Origin: Chelonoidis abingdonii
Lineage: Eukaryota > Chordata > Testudines > Testudinidae
Assembly (NCBI RefSeq): GCF_003597395.2
Contig: NC_133770.1
Location: 5,031,389 to 5,095,388, forward strand
Direction: 5' to 3'
Length of the DNA: 64,000 nt
Part shown: positions 33,857-47,400 of the stretch, in pieces
Numbering within the stretch: position 1 is the first letter of the stretch
Layout of the letters: each line of letters opens with the position of its first letter
Notes under the pieces: model-generated
Database searches by the model: none
What the model was told of the DNA's origin: nothing
What the model saw: only the letters and a program-made list of their open reading frames with translations
Made by a program: the position numbers and the translations under genes

Positions 33857-34360
33857 TGTCATGGAGTGGGGGGGAGACCAGGCCCTGCACCCCCGGCTTC
33901 CTGCGATTCACTGTGACTCTCAGCCAGCCAGTAAAACAGGTTTATTTAGACGACAGGAACACAGTCCAAGACAGGTCTTGCAGGTACAGACAACAGGTCC
34001 ATCTTGGGGGGCCAGGGGAGGCCAGACAGACCTCCTGGCCGCCCCTCCATTTTCCCAGCCAGCTCCAAACTGAAACTCTCCAGCCCCTGCTCTGCCTTTG
34101 TCCCTTTCCCAGGCCAGGAGGTCACCGGATCTCTCTGTTCTCCAACATCTTCAGTTGGCACCTTTGTAGAGGCCATTAGTTGCCAGGAGACAGAGTGCTA
34201 GTCATTCTCTGTCCAGACAGTATCACAGGGGCCCTCTTGGGCTCTGCAACAATCACACACCCTGATCCCCACACCTAGGTACCTAAGAAAGGCATAAGGG
34301 AAACTGAGGCACCCACACAGTATTCAGAGAAAACATTAAGAGCATTCCCACTTCGGCACA
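33857..34360 (-). mobile_element. Solo LTR, shorter relative of the 29551 element
   Basis: On the minus strand it begins 'tgtgccgaagtgggaatgct' and ends 'actccatgaca'. It follows the 29551 LTR closely in its first half, including 'gccaactgaagatgttgg' and an 'aaataaacctg' poly(A) signal. It lacks about 200 bp before the 3' end. Flanking pentamers (ggggg, ggagt) are not a clean duplication. Confidence 0.8.
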
Positions 34361-35339
34361 GGAGTCACCGAAGAGGAGAGAGCAGGGGCAGCCGCCAACA
34401 GAGAGGGCAGAAGAGCTGCTAAAGGAGAAGTTGGTGATCTGGGGACCAGGGGGCCACAGAGCCAGGGGAATCCACGGAGGAGAGAGGGTGAGGGCATGAT
34501 CCCCAAGCCAGCAGCCCAGAGGACCACCGATGAGAGGAGCCCTGGGACTAGCTCCATGCGATGCAAGGGGAGAGCCTCTAGCAGCTGTGGGGGGCTCGGC
34601 CCCATCCCCCCAGACAGCACCCCTGCGAACATCGCTGCTGTAGGTGCTGATTGGCCGCCCATGGTGGCAGTTTCAGTGGAGCGGTTACGGATGAATTCAA
34701 CCCCAGCAGCGCTACAGGCTGGAACTGGGAGACAAGGGCTGCCTGGGTGATGCAGAGAGGGGCTTTCCTGGCGGGGGGGTCCGGCCTGGGTGACTGTCTC
34801 TCCCCACCTTGAGGCTGCCCGCGCTCCCTTCCCAGAGCTTCAGGAAGCCCTTCTGCTGCAGTCCGGATGGTGACTCAGGGCATGTCTCTGGGGTGCTTCT
34901 TGCAAAGCTGCTCCTGGAGCCTCTGCGGGCTCTGTGCCTGCGTGTCCCTCGTTCCAGGGTGTGTGTCTGGTACGAGCCTGATGGCGGTTCGTGCATATTT
35001 GGGGGTGTCCCATGGCTGCGGGGTTCGAGCTGCCTGGGCCCTGCAGGCCGTCACCCTTCCCACCCCAGTGGTGTGTCTGAAGCGGGGCCCACAGGCAGGG
35101 TGGGGGGGTCTGGGGCTGGCAGACTCCAGGCTCCTTCTGGCTCCGGCCACAATGATGAACTCACTTAATAAAAGGTTACAAAACCCTAGCGGAAAACCAA
35201 AGGAAGGGAGGGCCCGATGCTGAGCAGGGCCCGGCGTCCTGGGTCCCAGCTCCTCCCCATGGGGAAAGGCAGGTCTGGGTTCGCAGCCAAGCAGACCCTC
35301 CCCCCGCTGTCCAGCCGGGACCCGCTGGGCGGCCCTGGC
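34361..35339. other. DNA just downstream of MYO1G, including its 3' UTR
   Basis: The MYO1G 3' UTR must begin at 35339 and run leftward. I see no canonical AATAAA on the minus strand before the LTR at 34360, so the poly(A) site is unresolved. No other gene is recognised. Confidence 0.4.
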
Positions 35340-35496
35340 TCATCTCCTGGGACAGTAAAGCACAAAGCCGTCACGGCTCTTGCCAAAGTCGGGGAAGGCC
35401 AGCTCATGGCGCATCTCCACGGCAACCAGCCTCTTCCTCCCGCGTAGGCTCAGCTGGATACAGTCCGACACGCGCACCTGCAGCTCGCGCTTCGTC
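35340..35496 (-). CDS. MYO1G: MYO1G last coding exon
   Basis: The acceptor 'cccctccag' precedes the exon. Its first base completes a Thr codon begun in the previous exon, then 51 codons follow ('TKRELQVRVSDCIQLSLRGR' ... 'FPDFGKSRDGFVLYCPRR') and TGA. The 'RVSDCI' and 'PDF' motifs match the C terminus of human MYO1G. Confidence 0.95.
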
Positions 35497-38400
35497 CTGG
35501 AGGGGGGAGAGAGAGTGGGTCAGCAGGGCTCAGCTCCCGGCAGCAAGGTTCACAGATCGGCAGGGGTGATTCTCGTGCCCAGGAGCACAAGGGTGTGTGT
35601 GTGTGTGAGGACACTCGTGCCAGCCGCACTGCACTGGTGTCAAAACTGTGCACGAGCACGGTGACAGCCGTGGCTAAGGCTCAGCTCTGCTGATTCCAAT
35701 GGGAGTTAGGAGCCTAAATACCTTTGAGGAGCTGCACCTAAAATCCAGCTTTGGCCAGACCATGTTTGCCGTGCTACCGTTTGCCAGGGCAGGGCGGGCT
35801 TAGGCCTGTGCCGCTGTTATTTTAGCAGAGAGCGAAGCCAGCAGCCCGTCTGTTTGACACCCCAGCCTGCCGCATGTGGCACCTGCCAGACTGACACAAC
35901 CGGGATGTGTGAGCTTCACACGGTGTGTGTTAACTGGGGAGCTAATTGTCCCGCTCCCATTTATAGCCTGCCATGGTTAACTGTGTTGCCGCCGGTCGGC
36001 ACTGCTAGTGAATCCTGAGTCATTCTCAGGGCTTGTCCACACGGCACTGGCAAGGTGCCTCAGCAGGCTCTGAAGTGCTCTGATGTGCAGGTTGACTGCG
36101 CTGCGTAGCCTCTCAGAAAGCCCCGGCGCAGCAAGGCAGAGCCCGTTCATGCGTAGCCCCTCGTTCGCATGAACAGGCTCGGCCTTGCTGCGCCGTGGAG
36201 ACAGGCCATAAGGTGCTTCCTGCCTTGGCTTACCTCACATGTGCTTGCAAGGGAAACTGAGGCATGGAAGGGTTCAGTGACGCAGTGCTAGTGATAGGCT
36301 CTGCTGCAGGACGGCGCTAGGGTTTCTGGCGCCCTAGGTGCTGGGACATTTCGCCGCCCCGCGTGCGGGTCTCGCGGCTCTGGCGGGGCTGCTGCAGGCA
36401 TGCCTGCGGCAGGTCCATCGGAGTTGCGGCTCCCTGACCCCAGGGGGGGCGCCCTGGGCTGCCGGATCTCGGTGGCGGCTCCCTGACCCCGGGGGAGGCG
36501 GGGGAGACTCCCTGGACTGCCCGGATGCGGAGGCGGCACCCTGACCCGGGGGGGGGTGGGGGCGCCCTGGGCTGCGGCGGCGGCTCGCTGACCCTGGGGG
36601 CAGGGAGGTCGCCCTGGGCTGCCGGGCTGCGGCTCGCTGACCCTGGGGGCGGGGGTGCCCTGGGCTGCCGGGCTGCAGCGGCGGCGCACTGATCCCAGGG
36701 GCTCCCTGACCCCGGGGGGGGAGGCGCCCTGGGCTGCCAGGTTGCGGCTGCGGCTCGCTGACCCTGGGGGCGGGGGACGCCCTGGGCTGCTGGGCTGCGG
36801 CGCACTGATCTGAGCCGGCAGCTCAGCCCCTCCAGCAGCAGCAGCTGCAATCATTTAAAAAATTTTGGGGGGCGTCACTTTTTGGCGCCCCCAAATCTTG
36901 GCGCCCTAGGCAACCGCCTAGTTCGCCTAAATGGTTGCACTGGCCCTGCTCTGCTGGCTCCCAGTCCAGTGCTTGGACCTCTCTCACAATAGCAGGGAGA
37001 GCTGGGGAAGGTCTGTCAGGCTTTGCCCAAGGTCACACAGCAAGTCTGGGGGCCCAGCTGAGTGCAGAATTCAAGAGTCTTGATGCCTAATCTTGTGCCA
37101 CCAGCTCCCATCTGCCCTGGAGAAGCACAGGCCTCCTAACTGCCACTGATTTCACTTGAGCAGGGGTGGCCAACCTGTGGCTCCAGAGGTTAATATGCGG
37201 CTCCTTGTATAGGCACCGACTGCAGGGCTGGAGCTACAGGCGCCAACTTTCTGGGGGCTGCTCACTGCTCAGCCCCTGGCTCTGCCCCCCTCCTCTCATG
37301 AGCCTGCTGTGCCCTCACTCTCCCCCTCCCCCAAGCCTCCTGCATGCCACAAAACAGCTGATCGGGAGGTGGGGCTGCCGGTGGGCAGGAGACATTAGGA
37401 GTGGGGTGGGGGGCTGCTGATGTATTACTGTGGTTCTTTGGCAATGTACATTGATAAATTCTGGCTCCTTCTCCAGCTCAGGGTGGCCATCCCTGCACTG
37501 GAGGTCTAGGCTGATGGGCCCAGAGAATCATAGAATATCAGGGCTGGAAGGGACCTCCAGAGGTCATCTGACTAGTCCACCCCTCTGCATCCCCAGACAG
37601 ATTTTTGCCCTAAATCGGCCCCTCAAGGATTGAGCTCACAACCCTGGGTTTAGCAGGCTAATGCTCAAACCACTGAGCTATCCCTCCACCCCAAGCTGAG
37701 GGATGGGAGGAGAGAGCTGGGAAACAAACCCAGGTCTCTCTGTTGTTCCTGCTCTTAAAAGCGCGGTGGCGAGGAACTGGTGTCTGCAGTTCTCACCTGT
37801 CAAACATCAGTCCCTGGGGTGTGCCTATGGAATTGGATGGGGTCCCAGAACACACACCTCCCCCTCCCTCCACAGCAAGTCACTCCAAGGACACAGGTCA
37901 GCGCTTTGAACCTATCTCCCATCGCTGCAGTTGGAATCTGTGTCAATGGCGTTAAAGGGCGAGATGCACACATGGGGGCAGTTCAGGTTCTGTTGAAAGT
38001 GGCCCCTTCTAACCAAAATCCTGCCCCTGAGCCCCCTGAAACTTCCCAGTGCTCAAAATCCAGCTCAGAATTTTGGGTTCCTGGACCACAGCTGGTATAA
38101 ACGGGTGTAGCTCCGTCAATTTAAGTAGTGGACTTATACCAGCTCAGGATGAGGCCCTATGCTTTGTAATCTGCAATAAGCAAGGAGATGGCTGCGTGGC
38201 TACAATCCAGCAAAGGACAAATGATAGATGAAAGAGATACAGGAGAGCTGAGACGTAATGCAGTGTCTGAGACAACACACAGGTAGGGAAGGGGACAGAC
38301 CTTTCCCCAGTGGAAACACCCTTGGGAAAGCAAAGAACTTCAATAGACAATATTATTCCAAGCCTGGCTGAAATCCTGCCAATGAGCCTGTTGATAGGGT

Positions 38401-41400
38401 TAGAATTAGGCTCGGCAGAATTCGGTTTTTTACAATTTAAAAGGATAATATTGATGTTTGATTTTAAGCATTTGGTTGCATTGATTTAAATGTTCACAGC
38501 TGTGGGAAATTGCGAGGGAGGATCAGGCAAGCAGCACGCGAGCTGATTTTCAGTGGCACTCGCACTGCCCGGGTCCTGGCCACCGGTCTGGGGGCTCTGC
38601 ATTTTAATTTAATTTTAAATAAAGCTTCTTAAACATTTTTAAAACCTTATTTACTTTACATAGAACAACAGTTTAGTTATATATTATAGACTTAGAGAAA
38701 GAGACCTTCTAAAAACGTTAACATGTATTACTGGTCCATGAAACCTTAACTTAGAGTGATTAAATGAAGACTCGGCACAGCACTTCCGAAAGGCTGACGA
38801 CCCTGGTCTAGACAATAATAAGTTAATGACTGGAGGTGCTGAGATTCAAAAAGTTAAAGCTCTACAACCATGAAAACACAACCTGTCAACATCGCATGCC
38901 AAAATACACCAAGTAAATACCCGTAAATCAAACCCTACTCAGTTGTCAAGCAGATTTTTCTTACTTTGCCTGTTATTACTGATGGAAAGATTTTGGACGT
39001 CGACTTGTGTTTTAGGGTGAAATTGACACCCACTGAAAAAAATCGAACCCTCCCAAGCCTGGTTCTAATGTACAAAGATCTTATGATTCCAAAATCCCCA
39101 GAGGAAACAGATTACAACGTTATCTGTGTCTGATGTCCCAATAATTACTGCAAAAATCAAGCTGTTTGCAGCCTTTCACAGCTCTGTTGCTGTGCCTCTA
39201 CCATGGATAGAGCCGTCACAGTGCAGTGCGGCCAGTCCATGATGACGGACAACTCAGCCTGGCACGAGGAGATCCACTGGGAACTCCACCCTTCATTTCC
39301 GCTGGAAGAATCAGAACCCCCTGACCTCTCACATGCTGCTGCTCGTGTAACAGTAGAATTTCTCGGGGATGTTTTGAGAAAAACGCGTTGGAGCAGGAGG
39401 CTGGCCTGGGCTGGCAGGTTTTATTGGCCTGGCTGCAAAGAAATGCCCTTTAGTGTGTTTGCTGGGGCTGGCATGACAAATAAATCAGCCCCAGCAAACG
39501 TCCCCACCCCTCATTAGAGAGGGGGGATGAGAGGAGGCACGTGAGCCTGGCCCCTCCACTCAGGCACAAGCAAGACCTGGTACATTGAGCATATTACTGT
39601 CCCAGCGCCATACAGCTCCCAGCGGACACCGGCGGAGGGAAACAGGACAGGGGAGCATGGAGAGGAGGCACCGGACTGCCAGGACACGGAGGGACATGGC
39701 GAGGGGACCGAGACACACAGGAGGGATGTGGAAGGGGGGCAGAGAAGTGGGGGAAGGGAGGGCATGGTGCAGTACAGGCTAGGCAGGCACAGGGGTTGGC
39801 ACAGATGGGACTAGGGTCATGGCGGGGCGGGGGGGGTACATCTCCATTGCAAAGAAAAACCCGCGGCACCGAGTCTCCGAGCACAGCCCAATTGACTCAG
39901 GCTCCCAGGACCAACACTAGCAGTGTAGATGGCCAGGATCAGGCTGGAACCTGACCTCTTAGACCCACCCCCCTGAGCTCCCTCCGGCAGCCCTTCCACC
40001 CCACACACAGCTAGGCCCTGGGCTCGCCTTCGAGAACCAGGGGTGGCCCACACCAAGCTGAGTCCGTGGAGTCCAGCTCTCCCCAAAGCACACAGGGCGA
40101 GTGTGTCCTTACTGAGCTAGTGGAGCAGCGCCAACCGCCAGGGAGCGGACGGAGGCCCAGCAGTCCTAGAGCACGTGTCCCGTGTGTGAGCGAGGGCGTC
40201 CATGTCCAGCACTGCCAGAGAGCTCTGCATGCACCTGCTGACAGTACAAACTAGCCACGAGCACCCTCGCGTTTCGCAACCCCAGCCACAGGAATGGGCC
40301 AGCCAGCCAGGTGGCTGCTTTGACTCCCCCTCGCCTGGGGAGCAGCCGCAGGGAGCTCTGACCAGACTTGGGGCAGGCCCGTGAGCCTCCAGGGGCTGGA
40401 AGGGCATGACAGCAGCTCACGTAGCCAGGCCCGGCGAGCTCGTGCGGGGAGCAGAGCCGCGAGGTTTCAGCAGCGCGGCTTCGGCATGGGCTGTACGAGC
40501 CTGCCTGGAGCGCCGGGCAGTTACTCAGTGCTCGTTCCTCGCGCTGGCTAGCTCTGGTGTGATCACACCCCGGGACTGCAGTATACACGGGCCCCTCCAA
40601 ACCGTGTGAGGCACTCGGGGCCAGATAAAGCAACTGGGAGGACAGCCGAGGTCTTGTTTAGGTGGGGCAGCCAAGGCAACAGAAGCTAAACCCGAAAGGC
40701 CCCGGTTACTCTGCCAAGCGGACCATAAGCCCTCGCTCTCCATGTGGGCCCGAGAAGGGACCGTTCTGACCACCTAGTGAGGGGCTGGTGGGGAGGGGGG
40801 CGGTTGTTCTCGGGCTTTGATTCACTCATCGGTCTCTGAGCACGTTCCCCCTCACCCCAACCCCGCGTGCAAGCCGGCCCGACAGCTGTCACTTTTGTGA
40901 GCCCACGTGCTGCCACCTGGAGAACGACCCTCGACCCCAGCATGACCCGCAGGTCGCGTGTGTCCTTTCAGAGCAGGAACCGAGCCCAGGAACCAACAGC
41001 TGTGCCAAGGCCCCTTCCGGCTGGCTGGGATCTGACGGGGGCTAGGAACTGCGGGGGAAGGGCTCCTGCCCCACACCTTTGATCTGAGAGCCAGAGCGCC
41101 AGTGCACAGCCCCGGGGAATGGCCCACGGTGGCATCAGCTCAGCGGGGGCAGGAAAGAGCTAATCGACACTGGCCCCTGCGGGATGCCCCCTGGCTTTCC
41201 TCTAGGGCAGTGCCAGCCCCCCACTCCATCACAGGTGTCTCCTGGATATCGGGCTCCACCCCAAAAACTCCCTGCGTTGTTAGCGCCGCATTCCTCCCCA
41301 CCCCATCTTGGGAGTGGCAGGGCTTCCTGTCCCCCCTCCCTGGCCTGGCAGCCCCTCCAGGGAGCAGGGCAGGAAGTCATGAGCTGGTGCCACGCAGGCC

Positions 41401-44400
41401 ATCACCCCGGGTGGCTCACATGGCTACTGGCTGGCACGGGCGGAGCTGGCTGGAAAACAAAGGGGCCATTTCTTCGGCACTGCGGGGAGAGGGCAGCTGG
41501 GCGGCACTATTTATAGCCCAGGCGGCGGAGCGAGGAGAGGCAGCTCCCAGCAGCCTCCCTGGGGCGAGCTGCGGCTTCAGGGATCCGGCTGCACCCAGGG
41601 GCGCGCTCAGCCGGGGAGCTGGCTCCAGGACCTAGGGGGAGAAGGAGGAACCCAAAGGCACGTCAGCCATGAACCTGGACCACACAGCGAGGGGAGCAGT
41701 ACAAGAACCCACAGAGAACCACCCGGGCCAGCACCCCCCTCAGCCACCGACACATCTAGAGCTGGATGCATCAGCCTCCAGCCGCGCAGAGGCACATCCA
41801 GCCCCGGCTCTCCCCCGTGGCCACGGCAGGGCACCCTGCCCCTGGGCGCAGGGATCCACACACAGCTACACAGGCTCCCAGACACCCTGCGTCCATGCCC
41901 ATTGTCCGGCACCCACACCCAGCCTCAACTCAGTTCCGGCCTCGGAGCTCTGCCCCCTCACCGAGCCCAGGGCACCCCCTTGCTGTCCCTCTGTCACCCC
42001 TCAGCACAGCGGGGGAGGCAGCGCCCATCCTGCCTAGTGTCTGTCTCAGACCTACCCCAGGCACCCACCGTCCCCCTCCAGCAGCTGTTCAAAGACACCC
42101 CCTGCCCCCAACAAGCCATTGCCTGCTGCTTAGACCGACTGCTCTCTGCTAGCTCGTTGGCCGAGGGATGGCCAAGCTGGGGTTTGCCCCCTCTTTGCCC
42201 CTAGGCATCTGTGACTGCGATAGCAGCCGGGCTGCTCAAGTGTCTGTGTGTGCAAGAGACGGGGGGTAGTTTGTCACCGCCTAGAGGCTGCAAAGGGGAT
42301 AACAACCTCACCACTCGCAGCAGCTGAGGGAGATTCTCCTCTAGCTCCTGTGGCAGAGGCCTGTGCTGTCAGAGCAGACGGCCACACGTCGTGTGTGTGT
42401 GTGTGTTGCCGAGTGGACAGCTGCAGGGGCTGTCTCCGTATGGGCTGTGCTCACGGATTCCTTACCAACACTTGGCACCCAGGGCACGGTTGCTCTCTGG
42501 CTCCAATCCCCGCAGAGCTGGCATCAGACCCTGGGGAAGTGCACTGGCACTGGGGGTATTCTGGGCAAGGCGAGAGTGGGCCTGGCCAGACCTGACCCGC
42601 CAACTCCCCCTGGCACAAGCCCTAGAGGGGCTACAGCCCATACACTGGGGGTCACATCCCCTGAATAGGGGAGGTGCAGGCCGGCTGCCCCCTAGTGCTG
42701 GGGCAGTGTGATTTCCCTCTCGCTCTCTGGAAATGCTGGAGGCTCGTGCTCACAGCCCAGCCAGGAATAAACCAGCTCTCTGGCTCAGTCTCCATCAGCA
42801 GCACTTGCACTGCAGTAAAATATTAATAAAAGCCAGACAGATCTGGGGCGAAGCAACCCTGCAGAAGAGATTATCTGTGATGAGGGAGCCTCGCACTCCT
42901 GCCCGCTCTACCCAGGGGGCTGGGATTCTCCCTTCATCCTGGCACAGACGTGCCCGTCCCCGACCTGTGCCCGTCCATGATCCATGCCCAAGAGCGCAGC
43001 ATGCAGGCATCAGCAGCCCCGAGGATGCCAAATAGCAGCCAGCTTACTGCACAGACGCATGGTCCCTGCTGCAGTGTCCAAACCCACCTCACCGGAGCCA
43101 AGAGACGCACAGGGGCTGGACCAGGCTGGGCCTGGGGCCAAGGACATGGTCTGGATAAGGGGATGGGGACCTGGACCCAGGCAAAGAAGAGAAACTGGTC
43201 TCCACTGATGGGACAAGCCCCAGGTGCTGACCTCCCACTGAGAAGGTGGGCCCTGGGCACCAGCTCTGAGCTCTGATCCCCACCAAGGTATCGATGTCTA
43301 GCAGAGAGATGGGCACCAGAGCCACGATGCTGAACCCCACTAATGGCACCAATCTGCAGGCACAGGGGACCGAGCCCAGCTGCAGACCAGGCATCCGGCC
43401 TACAGGTACCACCCCTCAGCAAAGCAGGGGGCCATGATGGGCTGGTCACCTTACAGCTCCCATGCCTCTGGGAAGGAATCACTGGGGTGGGGGGCATTCT
43501 CCCCATGGGATCACGGCACACTGCCCTTACATGGGCAGTGCAGTGGCAGGTTCTCAGGAGACAGTGCCACATGGTGGCGTAGCTGCAAAATGCCCCAGCA
43601 GACTCCTATGCATCAATTGGTCTCCATTGCCCCTCGTTCCCGGACACGAGGAGGCCAGCCAGTCAGACTTAGCCCCTTTGCCCCCACGTCTGGCCATTCC
43701 CGGCAGGTCCCCTGCTCCCTACCGCAGACCCCTCTAGGCCATGCCCACCTCTCTCGCACCTGGCAGAGTTCAGGAGCTGCGCCTTCCACAATGAGCCCAC
43801 AGAAGTTACTTGGTGGCTTTAAGCAGAGTCCCAGTCCAGCCAACAGGGTGGCTCACTGGATCCCTCTGGGGGGGTCACTGATCCTGTTACCACAGCGCTT
43901 TGTACTGTCCAGACGCTATCCTGCGTACCCACCATCGTCCTACAAAACTCTTTGCCACAAGACATCTTCCAGGCCCAGAACGTAGCAGCACCCATACAGG
44001 GACTGGCCGTTTATAGCATTCACAATTCACTGAGATTGATTACAAGGGATATTAACCCTCCTGCTTCAGGACAAGCCAACCACTAACTGGCTGGGGTTAG
44101 GCACCAGCTCCCTTGGAGGTATGAAGTTTTGGGCCTGCTAGAGGCAGGACAAGGTGATAGAAATCTCCTCCAAGCGAGGTGCTGTATCTCCTGCCAACAG
44201 GGCTATTGACACTCAGACAAGTGTGAAAATCAAAAGTGGCCACCCAGCAGCGACCGGGGCCGGAGCCGGGGCCGGGGCCAGGGCCAGGAATAGACTGCGT
44301 CAGCATCGCTGCACTTTGCATCAATGCCCGTGCTGCTGTCACCTTGCAACCACTCAGCCAGGAGCCCCTGGCGTTGCAGGCGGCACTCCTAGACCGCAGC

Positions 44401-47400
44401 AGCGATGGGCGAAGGCCTGGCCGGGTGGCAGGGCTCGCAATGGGCACAGACAGCCTGTCTGGGACGTGTCTGCACCAGAAAGTGAAACGCCCCAGGGAAA
44501 ATGGAGATGGAAACACTGCAGATACCTCCACCCTCACTGACTATCTCCTGAGGGCAATGCAGGATCACGAGGCTGCCAGGGCCTGGCCTGATTCAGCGGG
44601 AATGTGGCACCCGCTGGTTCCCCAGATTTACCCCACTGGATCAAGTCACTACCTCTCACTCCTTAGAGATGAGCATCACCTCCTCCTGCTGCGCCGCCAT
44701 GCAGCCAGGCTGCACCGCCAGCCCTGGTGAACCCTGGAATTACACCCACCGTGGCTTTGGCCCTTATCGCTCATTTGTTCCATTTCTCTGAATCCCTTCC
44801 AGCCTCTTGGTGCAGCGCTGGCTGGAGCTGGATGCAGGGAGGACAAGGATCCAGGTCCTCAGCACCACACTTTTGTCACTCAGCCTCAGGGATGGCTCTC
44901 TGCCACCCCATCCCGGGGGGGCCCTGCTCCCAGAGCTCCACGCTGGTATAATCACAGGTCAGAGCCAGGTCTGATACCACTGCCCTTGAAAGCTCTTGGC
45001 GAATCGGTGCAAGCTGGAGCAGCCCCCGGGGCCGACGCCGGGGCCCATGGCAGAGGAGCGGAGCAGTGGCAGCAGGCACAGCACCTGGCTCTCGTGACAC
45101 AGCGCCGTGCCAAGTTGCCACAGAAACACGGTCCCAGCAACAGACAGCCAGTGCATCACACCTTGTCTGCCTGCTCCCCAGCCCCCCCTTCCAGCTGGCA
45201 GCATCCCGGCAGAAGACAGGCTCGGGGCTTCTCAGGGCTCTCCTAGCCAGTGCTGCCGGCGGGGCTGGCTCCTGGTTCCAGCCCCCACCTCTGCAGCCGG
45301 CGATGGGCGAACCCCTGGAGGGGAGCATGCCATGACCAGGTGGGAGGGGAGCACAGGCTCCCTGGGTGACCCAGCCTTTGGCCTCACTGCTGGGTTGCCA
45401 GCAAAGCTACTGTCCTCTGCGATGCCAACCTGGGCTGGGACCTGCCTGACTCCACCCTGAGACTCTGGCTCGCCCCACACAGTCAGTCTGGCTGTGCCCA
45501 TCACCATGGCCTCTGAAGCCTCTTTACCCCTGCACCCCCGTGAGTGACAGCGCCAAACTGGGAGAGCAGCTCATACGCCGGGCTGCAAACTGGGCCAAGC
45601 CGGCAGTGTCACCTGGCGGGGTCTCCCCCTCCTCTCACCTTGACACCTTCCCCCTCTCCCTGCTTTTTGCCTCCTCAGCTCATTAGTTAGTCTCAGCTGT
45701 TAATGAGCTTTCCTGCAGTTACCTAGCAACCATCTCCGGGCTCAGAGCCATCTGCAAAGTGGGACACCAGCTAGGCTCCTTCTGCAGGGGTGGCTGAGTG
45801 TGCAGGGTGCCAGCCTGGCCCACCCGGCTGGATCTCGCCGCAGCCGCATTCTGCTCTGACGGGTTCCTCTTCCCTGCCCCACGAGGTGCAAAGCCCCTGA
45901 GCCCTGGCACACCGAGCCCCACAAGTGGTTCTCAGCGATTTCTGTACCAGACTCCCCCATTCACCGTAGTTGAGAACCCTGGGCTTGTGCCAACGCGGGG
46001 CCGGGGTGCAGTGCTGGGCAACCAAGCGATCCCCATGGCCTACGGCCTCTGGGATACACCCACCTTGCTGTGGAACATCTCTGGCACATGGGGGCTGCAC
46101 CACGCAGAGCAGTGTGTGTGTGACCAGGAGGTGAAGGCTGGTAAGGGCCCGATATTGGGGGGCAGTAGACTGGGATACAAGGGCCCTGGGTTCTGCTCCC
46201 AACTCTGCTATCAAGATGATCTGGAGCTTTGGGCAATCCACTAGGCTACTCCCTGCCTCAGTTTCCTCATCTGTCCAAAGGGGAGCCTGAGACCTGCTCT
46301 CACTGAGGCTTAGCTGGGGGCCATACACGCTCTGCAATCTTTGGCTGGGAGGAGCCGCATTTCTCAAACTGGGTTGGGACTCCGAAGTGGGTCATGATCC
46401 CATTTTAACGGGGTTGCTAGGCCCAGCATTAGACCTGCAGGCACCCATGGCTGAAGGTGAAGCCCCAACTCTATCCCGACTTGAGGTAGCAGGGCTTGGG
46501 CTGTGGCCCCCTTTCCCCTTACCAGGGGCAGCTCTGCCCACCCTCACCAGGGTCACGTGATAACTCTGCTGTCAGAAGGGGACTGTGGTGCAGTGAAGTT
46601 TGAGAGCCCCTGAGCTAGAGGAATGCCTCGTGTGATTTCTCCAGCCAGCCAGAACAGCAGTGAGCAGGCCCTGCCGCCCAAGGCATGTCGTGGTTTGCAG
46701 ATCAGAGCAATCTGCTCATCATTCCAGGCAGCAGCAGCCGCACGCACTACCAGCCACCAGGCCAGCATCATCTCAGCAAGGACACTAATGCCTCCCTGCC
46801 GCCCCCTCCCCTCCGGCACCCAGAGTGTATGGATCCTGCCACGCTGGGCACTGCTCCCAGGGTGACCCTGCCTTGGCCTTGCGGCTGGGTTGCCAGCAAA
46901 GCTGCTGGCATCTGTAATTCCAGCCTGGCCTGGGACCAGCCCGAGTCAGCGCTGCTGTGGGGGGCGGATCAGACACCTCCAGCCCGCTAGCGCTATTCCC
47001 AGGGTGTATGGGAAGATGCATGCAGATGAGTGAGAGCACTCTGGGAGGGGCTGTTTCTCTGACCCCTCTCTCCCACTGGGCACTAGCTTTGCAGGGGTCC
47101 CTGCAATGACAGAAGGCGGCAGTTCCCCCACCCCAGCCAGGCGCCCTGCCGTCACACCCGAGTTTGCTTCCCTCTGCAAACCTCCGGGCCGCTGGCACAT
47201 CTGGTCCATGCTCCAGCAAACTGGCAGGCTCCAGCGCGGCAGGCTTGGGCCCTGCAGAGCTCTGGGAGTCAGCACAGCTGGAAGCACAGTATGCTGTTTA
47301 TGGCAAAATGCCTAGGCTCAGGGGTGGAGTAAACCCAGCTGAGGATGCTCAGAGCTCAAGCACTCCCCAGCTATAAATCTGATGGAGCTGGAAGTGTGAA

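Larger units (their letters stand above)
39070..46340. other. Intronic DNA of MYO1G without a recognised nested gene
   Basis: Open frames are short and overlapping. Notable sites are an E-box/MEF2-like pair at 41494-41516, a CTCF-like motif at 42685, a GC-rich run 'ggccggagccggggccgggg' near 44258 and a MIR fragment at about 46190-46290. Confidence 0.45.

Noticed and set aside
36288..36854. Proline/alanine-rich frames of 177-188 residues
   Set aside because: Translation of the minisatellite inside a hAT-type element.
41102..42204. Set of overlapping plus-strand frames after the E-box/MEF2-like site
   Set aside because: No recognisable protein and no coherent exon structure; kept only as a possible promoter finding.
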